Shown one piece after another: positions 28,203 to 36,280 of a stretch of DNA of 64,000 nt. Source of the stretch: Fructilactobacillus florum DSM 22689 = JCM 16035 (lineage in GTDB: Bacteria > Bacillota > Bacilli > Lactobacillales > Lactobacillaceae); assembly GCF_001436645.1 (NCBI RefSeq), contig NZ_AYZI01000006.1, forward strand, positions 43,218 through 107,217. The letters are read 5' to 3'. The position numbers and the translations under genes are program-made. The stretch's first letter is position 1; each line of letters opens with the position of its first letter. Under the pieces are notes generated by a model, which was not told the origin of the DNA, ran no database searches, and saw nothing but the letters and a program-made list of their open reading frames with translations.

Positions 28203-28700
28203 TTAGGTGGTCCACTTATAATCGGTTTGTTCATGCGCTAAGAGCAACTTTTTTCTGGTAAGTCCACCAGCGTACCCGGTCAACTTACCGTTTTTTCCAA
28301 GAATTCGGTGACAAGGGATGATAATAGAAATTGGATTATTTGCAACCGCATTGGCAACTGCACGGACGGCGGCGGGATTAATTGGACGGGCCAGTTGTTG
28401 ATACGTACAGGTTTTTCCCGATGGGATTTGCAAGAGGGCTCGGTAAACTCGTTGTTGAAATTCAGTTCCAGTTAAATCCAATGGGACGATCTGTGCCTCC
28501 GGATGTTGATTGGTAAAATAAAGATCCAACCAGTGGGCTGTCAGTGAAATAACAGCCGTTTTTCTCATAGGAACCTGGTTAAGTTTGAAATTGGCACCGT
28601 AATGGGCTTGTCCAACGAACCATAATCCGGCTAAGCCATTAGAGCTACTTAAGATGGTGATTTCCCCAATTGGGGATTGATAGTTTGATTTTGCTAACAA
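28203..28700 (-). CDS. ogt: Methylated-DNA--protein-cysteine methyltransferase
   Basis: A 165-residue DNA repair protein that takes the alkyl group from O6-methylguanine onto its own cysteine. The acceptor site PCHRILGKNGKLTGYAGG is intact near residue 130, preceded by the helix-turn-helix region FQQRVYRALLQIPSG and ANAVANNPISIIIPCHR. The only upstream start is a TTG at 28700 with AGAAAGG about 12 bases before it. The gene is monocistronic. It lies downstream of the coupled small ORFs on the same strand but separated by a hairpin. Confidence 0.9.
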   Translation of the reverse strand: MLAKSNYQSPIGEITILSSSNGLAGLWFVGQAHYGANFKLNQVPMRKTAVISLTAHWLDLYFTNQHPEAQIVPLDLTGTEFQQRVYRALLQIPSGKTCTYQQLARPINPAAVRAVANAVANNPISIIIPCHRILGKNGKLTGYAGGLTRKKLLLAHEQTDYKWTT

Positions 28701-28761
28701 ACGATAAAGACGACCTTTCTTAATGGTTGGTTTTTACAGATAGAAAATAAGCTGAACAACA

Positions 28762-28798
28762 AACAACCGAACAAGAATTAAATTCCAGTCCGGTTGTT
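28762..28798 (-). terminator. Hairpin downstream of the small ORF pair
   Basis: An 11-bp stem with one A-C mismatch (centred on ACAACCG/CGGTTGT) and a 15-base loop. On the minus strand it follows the 55-codon ORF stop by about 35 bases and precedes ogt. The following tract is TTGTTGTTC rather than a pure U run, so it would be a weak terminator. Confidence 0.45.
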
Positions 28799-28833
28799 GT
28801 GAAACTTTAATAATATTGATACGGTTGCCAAAG

Positions 28834-29001
28834 TCACGCGATTTTTTCGATACAGACTTCCGTCACTGGTAGCGGGGTTGATTGGGGACGGATTAGTTTG
28901 TGGAAATTTTCAGATCGTATCTGAATCGATGTGAGAGAGTTTCTATCCGTGTTCCAGCAAGGGGTGGGCACGAATGCTAGCGCATTCTGCTGAAATCTCA
29001 T
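28834..29001 (-). CDS. 55-residue hypothetical protein, coupled to upstream small ORF
   Basis: The ATG at 29001 overlaps the TGA of the 86-residue ORF as ATGA, a classic coupling arrangement, and the frame runs 55 codons to TGA at 28834-28836. The protein starts MRFQQNALAFVPTPCW, has no membrane segment, and contains two cysteines and many basic and polar residues. I recognise no family. The alternative is a frameshifted tail of the upstream gene, since the frame change sits exactly at its stop. The stretch between 28702 and 28833 otherwise holds only a hairpin. Confidence 0.4.
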   Translation of the reverse strand: MRFQQNALAFVPTPCWNTDRNSLTSIQIRSENFHKLIRPQSTPLPVTEVCIEKIA

Positions 29002-29258
29002 GCACCAAAGTATTGCTGGATCTTATCTTTTGGGACAGAAAGTGGATGGTGATGTTTGTCGATAATGAAGTAGACATACTCACCAATTCCATAGCGTCCG
29101 GCGCGATCAGGACCGGTAACAGTGGCACGGTGAAGTTGGGAACTGATCGTGATTACATTATTACCAATCACATTAGCAATAATCTGATCGCCATCTTTGA
29201 TTCCGACTTTAACCATTCCAACACTCTGACTTCGATAGATCGGTTCTTTAAGTGTCAT
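28998..29258 (-). CDS. 86-residue hypothetical protein
   Basis: AAAGGA lies eight bases before the ATG at 29258; an ATG at 29267 is too close to that site. The product is soluble, begins MTLKEPIYRSQSVG, has a probable beta-rich middle (VKVGIKDGDQIIANVIGNN) and ends KIQQYFGA. An extended -10 promoter (TG, one base, TATAAT) lies about 60 bases upstream on the minus strand, near 29317-29326. A 111-codon ORF on the opposite strand overlaps it, but lacks a ribosome binding site. Family unknown. Confidence 0.55.
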   Translation of the reverse strand: MTLKEPIYRSQSVGMVKVGIKDGDQIIANVIGNNVITISSQLHRATVTGPDRAGRYGIGEYVYFIIDKHHHPLSVPKDKIQQYFGA

Positions 29259-29382
29259 AACGTTCATCCTTTCTTATACAATTGTCAAATAACTAAATAC
29301 CCCCGCTAACCATCTGAATTATAGCATGAACGATTGGTAATGATTAATTTTTAGCGGATCTCCTAGGCAATATTTGGTGAAT

Positions 29383-29411
29383 TTGATATACTGAAAGACG
29401 ATTATTAATAT
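29383..29411 (+). promoter_or_regulatory. Promoter of the NCS1 permease gene
   Basis: TTGATA (29383-29388) and TAATAT (29406-29411) are separated by 17 bases, 40 bases before the TTG start. Confidence 0.55.
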
Positions 29412-29451
29412 AAAACAGACACAAAATGTTAATGTTTTGGAGGAAACTATA

Positions 29452-30816
29452 TTGAATAATAGGAAGTATGCCGTCGATGAAATCCCTTTAAACGAACGAA
29501 ATATGACGTACTGGGATATGTTTGCGACGTGGTTTGGTGCTAATGCCAATAATGGAACGTGGTTCATTGGTGGTGTGATCGCAGCCGCTGGCTTTTTCGG
29601 CGGAATCGTCGCAATGTTGATTGGTGGGATTTTAGCGTATATCTTCTTAAGTTTAATGGGTTACGTTGGTTACCGAACGGGAGCAACGACGACCGTATTA
29701 TCAAGAGGTGCGTTTGGAATTCGTGGGAGCATCGTCCCTTCATTGATTAATATTACGTTGTTTTTAGGCTGGACAGCTGTTAATACCTTTATTGCAGCCA
29801 CTTCCTTAGCCTTTATTTTTCACAGTCTGTTTCGGTGGCCACTCTTTGGACAACCCGGAGGGAACTTGGGCATGGTTGTTGGGATCTTGATTATGAGTTT
29901 TTTGTATATTCTTAGTATCATTTCTGGACAACGATCAGTTCAGCTAGTAGAGCGCATTGGGGTCATTTTAGTGATCGTCTTTGTGTTATTAGAGGTAATC
30001 GTTGTCTTTAAAAATGTCTCCATCAGTCAGTTAGCCCACTATCGAATTCCGAAACTACAACAGATGCCACTGGGAGTGGCAATTGATACGATTGCAGCGG
30101 CTAGTCTTGGTTGGGTAGTCGGGGGCGCTGATTTCACAAGATTTACTCGCAGCAAGAAGACGGCCATTAGAGCTCCCTTTTGGGGTGCCCTTTTAGGGTT
30201 AATGAGTTTCACAATTATCGGGATTTGTACCACGATTAGTGTGGCGTTGACCTCGGGAACTTATGACCCCAACAACTCTGATCCAAGCATCATTGCTAAC
30301 AAATTAGGGTTAGGTTTGATTGCAATGGTGGTAATTGTTTTGACGAGCATGACAGCTAATGCGGTTAATATTCAAGCGGGAGCTTCTGCTTTAAATAATT
30401 TGGTGCACAAACTTAGCCTTAATAAGGCATTGGTTGTAATTACCTTGTTGTCAATGATCTTAACCTTTATTCCATTACTTAGCGGGAGTTTTTTAAATTC
30501 ATTTATTGCGTTTTTAGATTACACCGGGATGCTTCTTGGTCCGATCATTGCCATCATGGTTGTGGACTATTTTATCTTGAATCAAGATCACTATACGGCG
30601 CAAGCATTAGCTGACCCGCAGGGAAAACTTTGGTATCAGCATGGTTTTAATTGGATTGCATTAGGAACTTTATGCTTGGGAGTGCTACTCTACCTAGGAT
30701 TAAAAAGTATTCCAGTGATTAGAACATCAGTTGGGGCAACTTTTATCACCATGGGTCTAGTAGCAGTGGGGTACTATTTGTTGACAAAAGGCATTAACCG
30801 GAAACAAGTTAATTAA
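29452..30816 (+). CDS. NCS1 family cytosine/purine/hydroxymethylpyrimidine permease (CodB-like)
   Basis: A 454-residue membrane protein with about 12 helices. The N-terminal WDMFATWFGANANNGTWFIG region and the conserved GGADFTRFTRSKKTA are typical of NCS1 nucleobase-cation symporters. The start is the TTG at 29452 with GGAGG eight bases upstream. It is followed immediately by a TPP riboswitch and YkoE, but the riboswitch lies after this gene, so the gene itself is not under TPP control. That neighbourhood suggests a pyrimidine such as hydroxymethylpyrimidine as substrate, but cytosine or allantoin is also possible. Confidence 0.85.
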   Translation: MNNRKYAVDEIPLNERNMTYWDMFATWFGANANNGTWFIGGVIAAAGFFGGIVAMLIGGILAYIFLSLMGYVGYRTGATTTVLSRGAFGIRGSIVPSLINITLFLGWTAVNTFIAATSLAFIFHSLFRWPLFGQPGGNLGMVVGILIMSFLYILSIISGQRSVQLVERIGVILVIVFVLLEVIVVFKNVSISQLAHYRIPKLQQMPLGVAIDTIAAASLGWVVGGADFTRFTRSKKTAIRAPFWGALLGLMSFTIIGICTTISVALTSGTYDPNNSDPSIIANKLGLGLIAMVVIVLTSMTANAVNIQAGASALNNLVHKLSLNKALVVITLLSMILTFIPLLSGSFLNSFIAFLDYTGMLLGPIIAIMVVDYFILNQDHYTAQALADPQGKLWYQHGFNWIALGTLCLGVLLYLGLKSIPVIRTSVGATFITMGLVAVGYYLLTKGINRKQVN

Positions 30817-30821
30817 AATTA

Positions 30822-30830
30822 TGTTATAAT
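30822..30830 (+). promoter_or_regulatory. Extended -10 promoter for the TPP riboswitch-ykoE unit
   Basis: TATGTTATAAT spans the end of the NCS1 gene leader; TG one base before TATAAT forms an extended -10. The -35 region is poor. It lies about 15 bases upstream of the riboswitch. Confidence 0.45.
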
Positions 30831-30843
30831 TCAACTATAATAA

Positions 30844-30918
30844 AGAGTTGGGGTGCCACGAGCTGAGATTAAACCCATTGAACCTGATGTAGTCCGTACT
30901 ACCGCAGGGAACTTCCTT
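30844..30918 (+). promoter_or_regulatory. TPP (thiamine pyrophosphate) riboswitch upstream of ykoE
   Basis: The conserved thi-box elements occur in order: GGGGTGCC (30850), GCTGAGAT, then ACCCATTGAACCTGATGTAG and CCGCAGGGAAC. These match the TPP aptamer. A terminator follows at 30966-30996 before ykoE, so bound TPP should stop transcription. Confidence 0.93.
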
Positions 30919-30965
30919 AATTTAGAAAATTAGAATCGCACTCGAGACGATTTGTTTAGATTTCT

Positions 30966-30996
30966 AAAGCACTCAGCTGGTGGCGGAGTGCTTTTT
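30966..30996 (+). terminator. Riboswitch-controlled terminator before ykoE
   Basis: AAAGCACTC pairs with GAGTGCTTT across an 11-base loop and is followed by T. A second copy of GCACTC at about 30939 could take part in an alternative antiterminator fold. Confidence 0.8.
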
Positions 30997-31024
30997 ATTT
31001 TGGAAAAATATGGGAGGAATAACG

Positions 31025-31588
31025 ATGAAGCGATGGTTTAAAACGTGGCATTTAAAAAATATTATTTTAGTTACACTAATTGGGATTGTTTGCGGTCTGA
31101 TTTTTTGGTTGATGGATCCATTATATTCGCTGGTAACCGCGCTACTAACTCCTGTGGGATTAGCTCCATTTGCAGGAGCGACTTTATTGGGTTTTTGGAC
31201 GATGGCAGGGCCGCTGGCGTTGCTAGTCCTTAGGCGACCAGGAGCAGGTTTGTTGGCAGAGTTCTTTGGAGCAGCTGTTGAAATGCTACTAGGTGGAATT
31301 TGGGGGGCTGCGACCTTGGTCTCGGGACTGATACAGGGAAGTGGGTCTGAGCTAGGCTTTGCCTTAACTGGTTATCGTCGTTATGATTGGCTAGGAATAT
31401 CATGTTCAGTAATAACGACGACCATTGTGACCTTTGGTTGGGAACTAATTAAGCAGGATTATGCAGGGTTTGGTTTTTGGATGCTAGTAGCAATGTTTCT
31501 AGTTAGCCTGCTTTCGGTATTTTTATTTAGTGGTCTATTGCCAAAATCAATTGCTAATTTACTGCAACGTTCGCATCTCTTGGATTGA
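31025..31588 (+). CDS. ykoE: ECF transporter S component for thiamine/HMP (YkoE)
   Basis: A 187-residue membrane protein with about five to six helices. It matches YkoE: LKNIILVTLIGIVCGLIF at the N-terminus, a GATLLGFWTMAGPLALLVLR segment and PGAGLLAEFFGAAVEMLLGG, where the AE...E acidic residues are typical of thiamine-related binding. The ATG at 31025 has GGGAGG upstream; the longer frame from 30980 starts inside the terminator. It has no energizing module beside it. The likely partner is the ykoD-ykoC pair at 37737-39799. TPP riboswitch control supports the thiamine role. Confidence 0.88.
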   Translation: MKRWFKTWHLKNIILVTLIGIVCGLIFWLMDPLYSLVTALLTPVGLAPFAGATLLGFWTMAGPLALLVLRRPGAGLLAEFFGAAVEMLLGGIWGAATLVSGLIQGSGSELGFALTGYRRYDWLGISCSVITTTIVTFGWELIKQDYAGFGFWMLVAMFLVSLLSVFLFSGLLPKSIANLLQRSHLLD

Positions 31589-31592
31589 TATT

Positions 31593-31638
31593 CAAAATAA
31601 AAGCACGCTGATTTATAAGTCAGCGTGCTTTTATTTTG
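31593..31638. terminator. Bidirectional terminator between ykoE and the MFS gene
   Basis: A 19-bp perfect stem (AAAAGCACGCTGA with its complement, flanked by A/T tracts) and an eight-base loop. Confidence 0.9.
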
Positions 31639-31654
31639 AAAACTAAGATTGCCA

Positions 31655-32833
31655 TTAGTCAATTGTCCCGGGACGTCCCGCCTGAAAGCCCAAGATGATC
31701 ATGAGAAAGCCAAGAATGATCAAGAATAAAAGAGCCCATCCAATTGAGTTAGTATGCGTTGCGATGAGTCCAAAAATAGTTGGACCTAGAGCAGCAAGGG
31801 TATATCCAATGGTTTGACTCATACCGGAAAGACTGGCAGCAGTTTCGTTTTGTTTAGTCCGTAGGGTAAAGAGCATCAAGCACAAACTAAATGATGCTCC
31901 GGTTGCTAACCCAAGTAAGATTGATGCCAGCAGTAGGATAATATAATTTGAACTGAGTAGTAGTGTAATCCCAACGATAAAAGTGCTCCCAGCGATTATG
32001 ATAAAAATGGACTGGCTGTGCATTTTTTCAGCAAGCATAGGAACAAGGAAGGAGGCTGGTAGAATCATTAATTGCAACAGCCCTAACATGAAGCCTCCCG
32101 TAGCCGGTGAATAACCCTTTTGGTCAATGATGTTTGGTAACCAAGCCACGCAGGTGTAGAAAATTAGGGATTGAATGCCCATGAAAGTAGCTAGAGACCA
32201 AGCGGTTTTGGAACGGTATAAGTTAGTTGGTGCCGGCGCGGTTATTTTGGAATTAGTGGATGCCGATTGTTGCGAAGGCGAAGAGAAGTAGATGAGTAAC
32301 CACAGAAATAGAATGGGAATAATAATAATGCCAACGGTTGCTAACGCAATTAGTGGCAGGTTGTTAACCTTTTCGAGGACCGGAATAGCAAGACTAGAAC
32401 CCACAGCGCCCATGAAATTCATAGTAATGGTATAACCACTCGTAATTTTACCAACATGCTGGGGAAAGTAGCGCTTTGTGAGGGCAGGAAGTAAAACATT
32501 GCCAAAACAAATCCCGACAGCTAGGATGATGGTTCCCAGAAAGAGACCAAAATTGTTGGTAAACGAACGAATGAAGATGCCGATTAGCATTAAGATAATC
32601 GAGACAACGATGCTAAGATTTAATCCAATTTTTGTAGCAATTCTTGCAACGATAATCGACGTGAAAGCAAAGACCAACAGGCTAATGGAAGTTAGCTGGC
32701 TCAAGGTGGTCATTGACAATCCGGTAGTCTGGTTAAGGCGCGGTAGTAATGGACCGACTGAGGTAAGTGGAATCCGTAAAATAGCAGCTAATAAGAAGAT
32801 TCCCAATAAAATTAATCTAGTTTGTTTTTTCAT
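31655..32833 (-). CDS. MFS transporter of the CynX/NimT family
   Basis: A 392-residue 12-helix major facilitator protein. The N-terminus (RLILLGIFLLAAILRIPLTSVGPLLP) and the RxPLTSVGPLLP motif are typical of the CynX/NimT group, whose members export or import cyanate, 2-nitroimidazole and other small molecules. The ATG at 32833 has an AAAGGA site about 16 bases away, unusually far. An extended -10 (TGCTATACT) lies at 32881-32889 on the minus strand. It converges with ykoE on a shared terminator. Substrate unknown. Confidence 0.82.
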   Translation of the reverse strand: MKKQTRLILLGIFLLAAILRIPLTSVGPLLPRLNQTTGLSMTTLSQLTSISLLVFAFTSIIVARIATKIGLNLSIVVSIILMLIGIFIRSFTNNFGLFLGTIILAVGICFGNVLLPALTKRYFPQHVGKITSGYTITMNFMGAVGSSLAIPVLEKVNNLPLIALATVGIIIIPILFLWLLIYFSSPSQQSASTNSKITAPAPTNLYRSKTAWSLATFMGIQSLIFYTCVAWLPNIIDQKGYSPATGGFMLGLLQLMILPASFLVPMLAEKMHSQSIFIIIAGSTFIVGITLLLSSNYIILLLASILLGLATGASFSLCLMLFTLRTKQNETAASLSGMSQTIGYTLAALGPTIFGLIATHTNSIGWALLFLIILGFLMIILGFQAGRPGTID

Positions 32834-32949
32834 TATTAATTAGATCGTGTCCTTTCTCAAAAGAAGATCAGTTGTATTGTAGTATAGCATAATTTATCAA
32901 GAAGTCAGGAAGACTCGCGAGTGATTGGCTCGGATCCTTTACTAATTTG

Positions 32950-32963
32950 GTAAAATATTTTAC
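32950..32963. promoter_or_regulatory. Palindrome upstream of the RocA-like dehydrogenase gene
   Basis: GTAAAATATTTTAC is a perfect 14-base palindrome about 105 bases before the gene. It could be an operator or simply overlap an AT-rich promoter (TAAAAT). Confidence 0.3.
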
Positions 32964-33067
32964 ACTAAACCCGTTGTTTAGATTCTTAGATTTAATGCTG
33001 GAAGCTTCCCATTATTTTTAAAAACCTATTGATAATGAGCTTAACTACTATTTTGGGGGACTCAACT

Positions 33068-34618
33068 ATGAATTTTGTAAACGAACCAGAATTAGATCTT
33101 ACGCAAGAAGCAGTTCAAAAGCATTTACAGCAAGCATTTGCTCAATTGGATGCAACTGATACACCAGACATTCCGCTGGTCATTGGCGGCAAACGAATCT
33201 ATACTGATGAGACTTTGGCCAGCGTTAATCCAGCTCAGAAAAGTGAGGTTGTTGGGAACCTATCGTTAGCGCAGCCAGCCCAAATTGATGATGCCCTAGC
33301 TGCTGGCCGACGAGCATTTCAGGAGTGGAAATTTATATCTGTAGCCGATCGCAATCAGCTGGCGACCAAACTAGTTAATTTGGTTCGCGAGCATCGCTAT
33401 GAATTAATTGCCATTATCGTGGAGGAAAGCGGTAAGAATGTTGGCGAAGCTGACGGCGAAATCTGTGAATTGATTGATTTTATTCATGCTTATATGATTG
33501 GAATGGAACAGTTAAAAGATGGATTAGATTACTTGGTCCCCTCGCCGGTGGAATCGCGCGAAGCTCGCTATTTACCGCTTGGAGTCGGAGCAGCGATTGC
33601 TCCTTGGAACTTTCCGCTTGCTATTTTAGGTGGCATGGTGATGGGAGCCGTTTTAGCTGGGAATGCTATGATTATGAAACCCTCATCGGATACGGCCGTG
33701 GTCGGTTATCGACTATTTGAATTAATGGAGCAGGCTGGTTTTCCAACGGGGCTGATTAATTTCATAACGGGCAAGAATGCAGAAATGGGAGATTACCTAG
33801 TTAAACACCCTAAATTACGGTTTATTAATTTCACGGGTTCAAAGCAAGTAGGATTGCACATTAACCAATTAGCAGCAACTCCACAGCCAGGACAGATTTG
33901 GATTAAACGAGTTGTTGCGGAAATGGGTGGTAAAAACGCCATTATTGTTGATGACGATGCTGATCTTGACCAAGCGGCAGCGGGAATTATTTCATCAGCC
34001 TTTACCATGCAGGGGCAGAAGTGTTCGGCTAACTCGCGCCTGATTGTGTTAGACTCCGTTTACGATCAGCTCTTAGCCAAGGTTGAGACCAGGATGAAAG
34101 CTTTAAATCATGATCCTGCCCGCGCAAATGGTGATGTCGGTCCTGTAATTGCTAAGCGTGCTTTTGATAAAATTACTAGTTATATTGATTACGGTAAGGA
34201 CAATCCAGAGCAAAATACCCTGCTAGTCGGGGGAAATTATGATGATACACAGGGATGGTTTATTGAACCCACACTTTTTGAGGTTACAGCTACTTCACGG
34301 ATTTTCAATGAAGAAATCTTTGGACCAGTGCTGGGGGTCATCAAGGTATCTTCGTTCGAAGAGGCTCTGCAGTTAGCAAATGATACAGCTTACGGTTTGA
34401 CGGGGTCACTGTACTCTAAAAATCAAGCTCATATCAAAACCGTTGTTGACGATTGGTATGTGGGAAACTTGTACATTAATCGGAAAACGACGGGGGCCGT
34501 TGTTTACCAGCATCCCTTTGGTGGTTTCAATCTCTCAGGAACTGATGGGAAGACGGGAACAACTAATTACGTCCAACAATTTTTGGAACTACAGTCGGTT
34601 ACTAACCATCATGGTTAG
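33068..34618 (+). CDS. NAD-dependent aldehyde dehydrogenase, 1-pyrroline-5-carboxylate dehydrogenase-like (RocA type)
   Basis: A 516-residue aldehyde dehydrogenase. The catalytic cysteine lies in MQGQKCSANSR, the general base in VAEMGGKNA, and NAD contacts in APWNFPLAI and NFTGSKQVG. The N-terminal extension with FVNEPELDLT, the PLVIGGKRI segment and the C-terminal NLYINRKTTGAVV with QPFGGF-like HPFGGFNLSGTDGK closely resemble RocA/P5C dehydrogenase rather than succinate-semialdehyde or betaine enzymes. The ATG at 33068 has a weak GGGGG site. No proline dehydrogenase is nearby, so glutamate formation from P5C is an inference and another aldehyde is possible. Confidence 0.78.
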   Translation: MNFVNEPELDLTQEAVQKHLQQAFAQLDATDTPDIPLVIGGKRIYTDETLASVNPAQKSEVVGNLSLAQPAQIDDALAAGRRAFQEWKFISVADRNQLATKLVNLVREHRYELIAIIVEESGKNVGEADGEICELIDFIHAYMIGMEQLKDGLDYLVPSPVESREARYLPLGVGAAIAPWNFPLAILGGMVMGAVLAGNAMIMKPSSDTAVVGYRLFELMEQAGFPTGLINFITGKNAEMGDYLVKHPKLRFINFTGSKQVGLHINQLAATPQPGQIWIKRVVAEMGGKNAIIVDDDADLDQAAAGIISSAFTMQGQKCSANSRLIVLDSVYDQLLAKVETRMKALNHDPARANGDVGPVIAKRAFDKITSYIDYGKDNPEQNTLLVGGNYDDTQGWFIEPTLFEVTATSRIFNEEIFGPVLGVIKVSSFEEALQLANDTAYGLTGSLYSKNQAHIKTVVDDWYVGNLYINRKTTGAVVYQHPFGGFNLSGTDGKTGTTNYVQQFLELQSVTNHHG

Positions 34619-34657
34619 TTAAAAAGCACGCTAGTTAAAAACTAGCGTGCTTTTTAA
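34619..34657. terminator. Terminator after the RocA-like gene
   Basis: AAAAAGCACGCTAGTT pairs with its complement across a short A-rich loop, followed by T; it begins at the base after the stop codon. Confidence 0.88.
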
Positions 34658-34713
34658 TGACGATTGTTAATATGCTATACTTTTATTATTACAGCAATTG
34701 AAAGGAAATCTTG

Positions 34714-35280
34714 ATGAAGCGATTAGCAGTGTATTGTGGAGCCTATACGGGCAAAAATCCGGCTTATCGATTAGCAGCCACCCAGTTAGGGAAAATGATG
34801 AATGAACGTGATCTCGAGTTAGTATATGGCGGTGGTACCGTCGGCTTGATGGGAATCATCGCCCAGTCCGTGCTTGATGGTGGTGGTAAAGTACACGGAA
34901 TTATGCCACATTTTTTAAGAGATCGAGAGGGTACCGTCGAAAATGGAGCTGAGTTGGAGTTTGTTCCTAATATGGCGGTGCGAAAACAACGCATGTTGGA
35001 TTTGTCAGATGCCTGTCTGGCACTGCCAGGCGGTCCAGGAACCCTCGAAGAAATTATTGAAGCTTTCTCTTGGGCAGTGCTGGGTCAAAGTAGTAATCCG
35101 TGTGCCTTTTATAATGTTGATGGTTATTATACGCAACTAGCTAACATGTTTGATCGAATGACAGCAGATGGCTATCTCACAGACGATAATCGAGCGAAGC
35201 TTTATTTTTCGGATTCATTTTCAGACATTTTTAATTTCATGGAAAATTATCAACAACCTAAAATTCGTGAATACGACTAA
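34714..35280 (+). CDS. LOG family protein (nucleotide phosphoribohydrolase, TIGR00730)
   Basis: A 188-residue Rossmann-like protein with the LOG signature PGGPGTLEEIIEAFSWAVLG and an N-terminal YGGGTVGLMG. Family members release the base from nucleoside 5'-monophosphates, in plants making active cytokinin; in bacteria the biological substrate is often unclear. ATG at 34714 with AAAGGA upstream is preferred over the TTG at 34711. It stands alone between two terminators. Confidence 0.88.
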   Translation: MKRLAVYCGAYTGKNPAYRLAATQLGKMMNERDLELVYGGGTVGLMGIIAQSVLDGGGKVHGIMPHFLRDREGTVENGAELEFVPNMAVRKQRMLDLSDACLALPGGPGTLEEIIEAFSWAVLGQSSNPCAFYNVDGYYTQLANMFDRMTADGYLTDDNRAKLYFSDSFSDIFNFMENYQQPKIREYD

Positions 35281-35323
35281 TTAAAGGGGCGTGATTAGTA
35301 TATTACTAATCGCGCCCCTTTAA
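35281..35323. terminator. Bidirectional terminator between the LOG gene and the convergent hydrolase
   Basis: A 20-bp stem (TTAAAGGGGCGTGATTAGTA with one G-T pair) and a three-base loop, starting directly after the LOG stop. Confidence 0.9.
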
Positions 35324-35330
35324 AAAATGG

Positions 35331-36266
35331 CTATAGATATTTACCAAAAAACTCTACTAATTTTGCAATCGCAGGGTCAACTGCTTTTGGTTGGTCGTAA
35401 AGTTCATAGTGAGTAACTCCATCAATAATTGTTAGTTCTTTGTGTTCAGAAGCGGCTTTTTGATAGATCTCATAGCTAAAACGATAAGAACCAAAGCCAC
35501 CGGGAATGCCACCAGCAATTAATTCTAGTGGTTGCGTTAATAGGCGATCTGCTAGGGCAGCAGCATCAAAAGCAATGTCTTGGGCAAGACTGGTGTAGAC
35601 AAATTGGTTAGGGGCATACGGATCTTGACCACGGGGAGTCAGATAGTAGTCAATGGCTTGTTCAATATCAACATCGTTAATTCCAGCGGCTTCGCGCGCT
35701 TTTTGGCTGGCCGGAAGAACGGGAATGTGTTTAACCTCGCCACCACGAGCTTCGATGGTTCGTTGACGACCCATATCTTCTAGGGTTTTAATCAGAGAAG
35801 CGTTATCAGGACCAAAGGTTAATTTGTAGACGTCACCAACATTAGCGGCGGCTACACCAGCAACTGCTTTAATCCGATGATCAATCTTGGCCGCGTTGAT
35901 GGTAAAACCACCACCACCACAAATTCCCATTACGCCAACTCGTTCGGCATCAACGTAGGGCAGAGTTACCAAGAAATCAATGGCAAACATTACCCCCTCT
36001 GTCCGTGCAGCTGGGAGTTCAGAATTGTGTGGTTCTCCTTCACTTTGTCCCTGATAGGGAGAATCATAGGCAAGAGCTAAGAAGCCATGTTCAGCTAATT
36101 TAGTAGCGTAAATCTTACCAGATGTTTGATTGAAATCACTACTGGTAGGGTGATTAACTACAATTACTTCATGTTGGTAGCTATCATCAAAATTTTCGGG
36201 GAAAAATAGTCGTCCCTTCATTTGTAATTCCCGAGCGGAAAAAGTAACGTCTTTAGTAGTAATCAT
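35331..36266 (-). CDS. Alpha/beta hydrolase with cysteine nucleophile (dienelactone hydrolase-like)
   Basis: A 311-residue hydrolase. The nucleophile elbow reads GVMGICGGGGFTI, with Cys where most relatives have Ser, as in dienelactone hydrolase. The preceding VVNHPTSSDF and LALAYDSPYQGQSEG segments belong to the same group; a histidine near the end is in GVTHYELYD. No signal peptide. AAAGGAG precedes the ATG at 36266; a frame from 36290 is rejected. It follows the NAD(P)-binding gene by 14 bases, so the two form an operon. Substrate unknown. Confidence 0.78.
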   Translation of the reverse strand: MITTKDVTFSARELQMKGRLFFPENFDDSYQHEVIVVNHPTSSDFNQTSGKIYATKLAEHGFLALAYDSPYQGQSEGEPHNSELPAARTEGVMFAIDFLVTLPYVDAERVGVMGICGGGGFTINAAKIDHRIKAVAGVAAANVGDVYKLTFGPDNASLIKTLEDMGRQRTIEARGGEVKHIPVLPASQKAREAAGINDVDIEQAIDYYLTPRGQDPYAPNQFVYTSLAQDIAFDAAALADRLLTQPLELIAGGIPGGFGSYRFSYEIYQKAASEHKELTIIDGVTHYELYDQPKAVDPAIAKLVEFFGKYL

Positions 36267-36280
36267 GAAATTCTCCTTTA

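Noticed and set aside
28974..29309. 111-codon plus-strand ORF
   Set aside because: It overlaps the 86-codon minus-strand ORF throughout, has no ribosome binding site and no recognisable motif, while the minus ORF has both AAAGGA spacing and a promoter.
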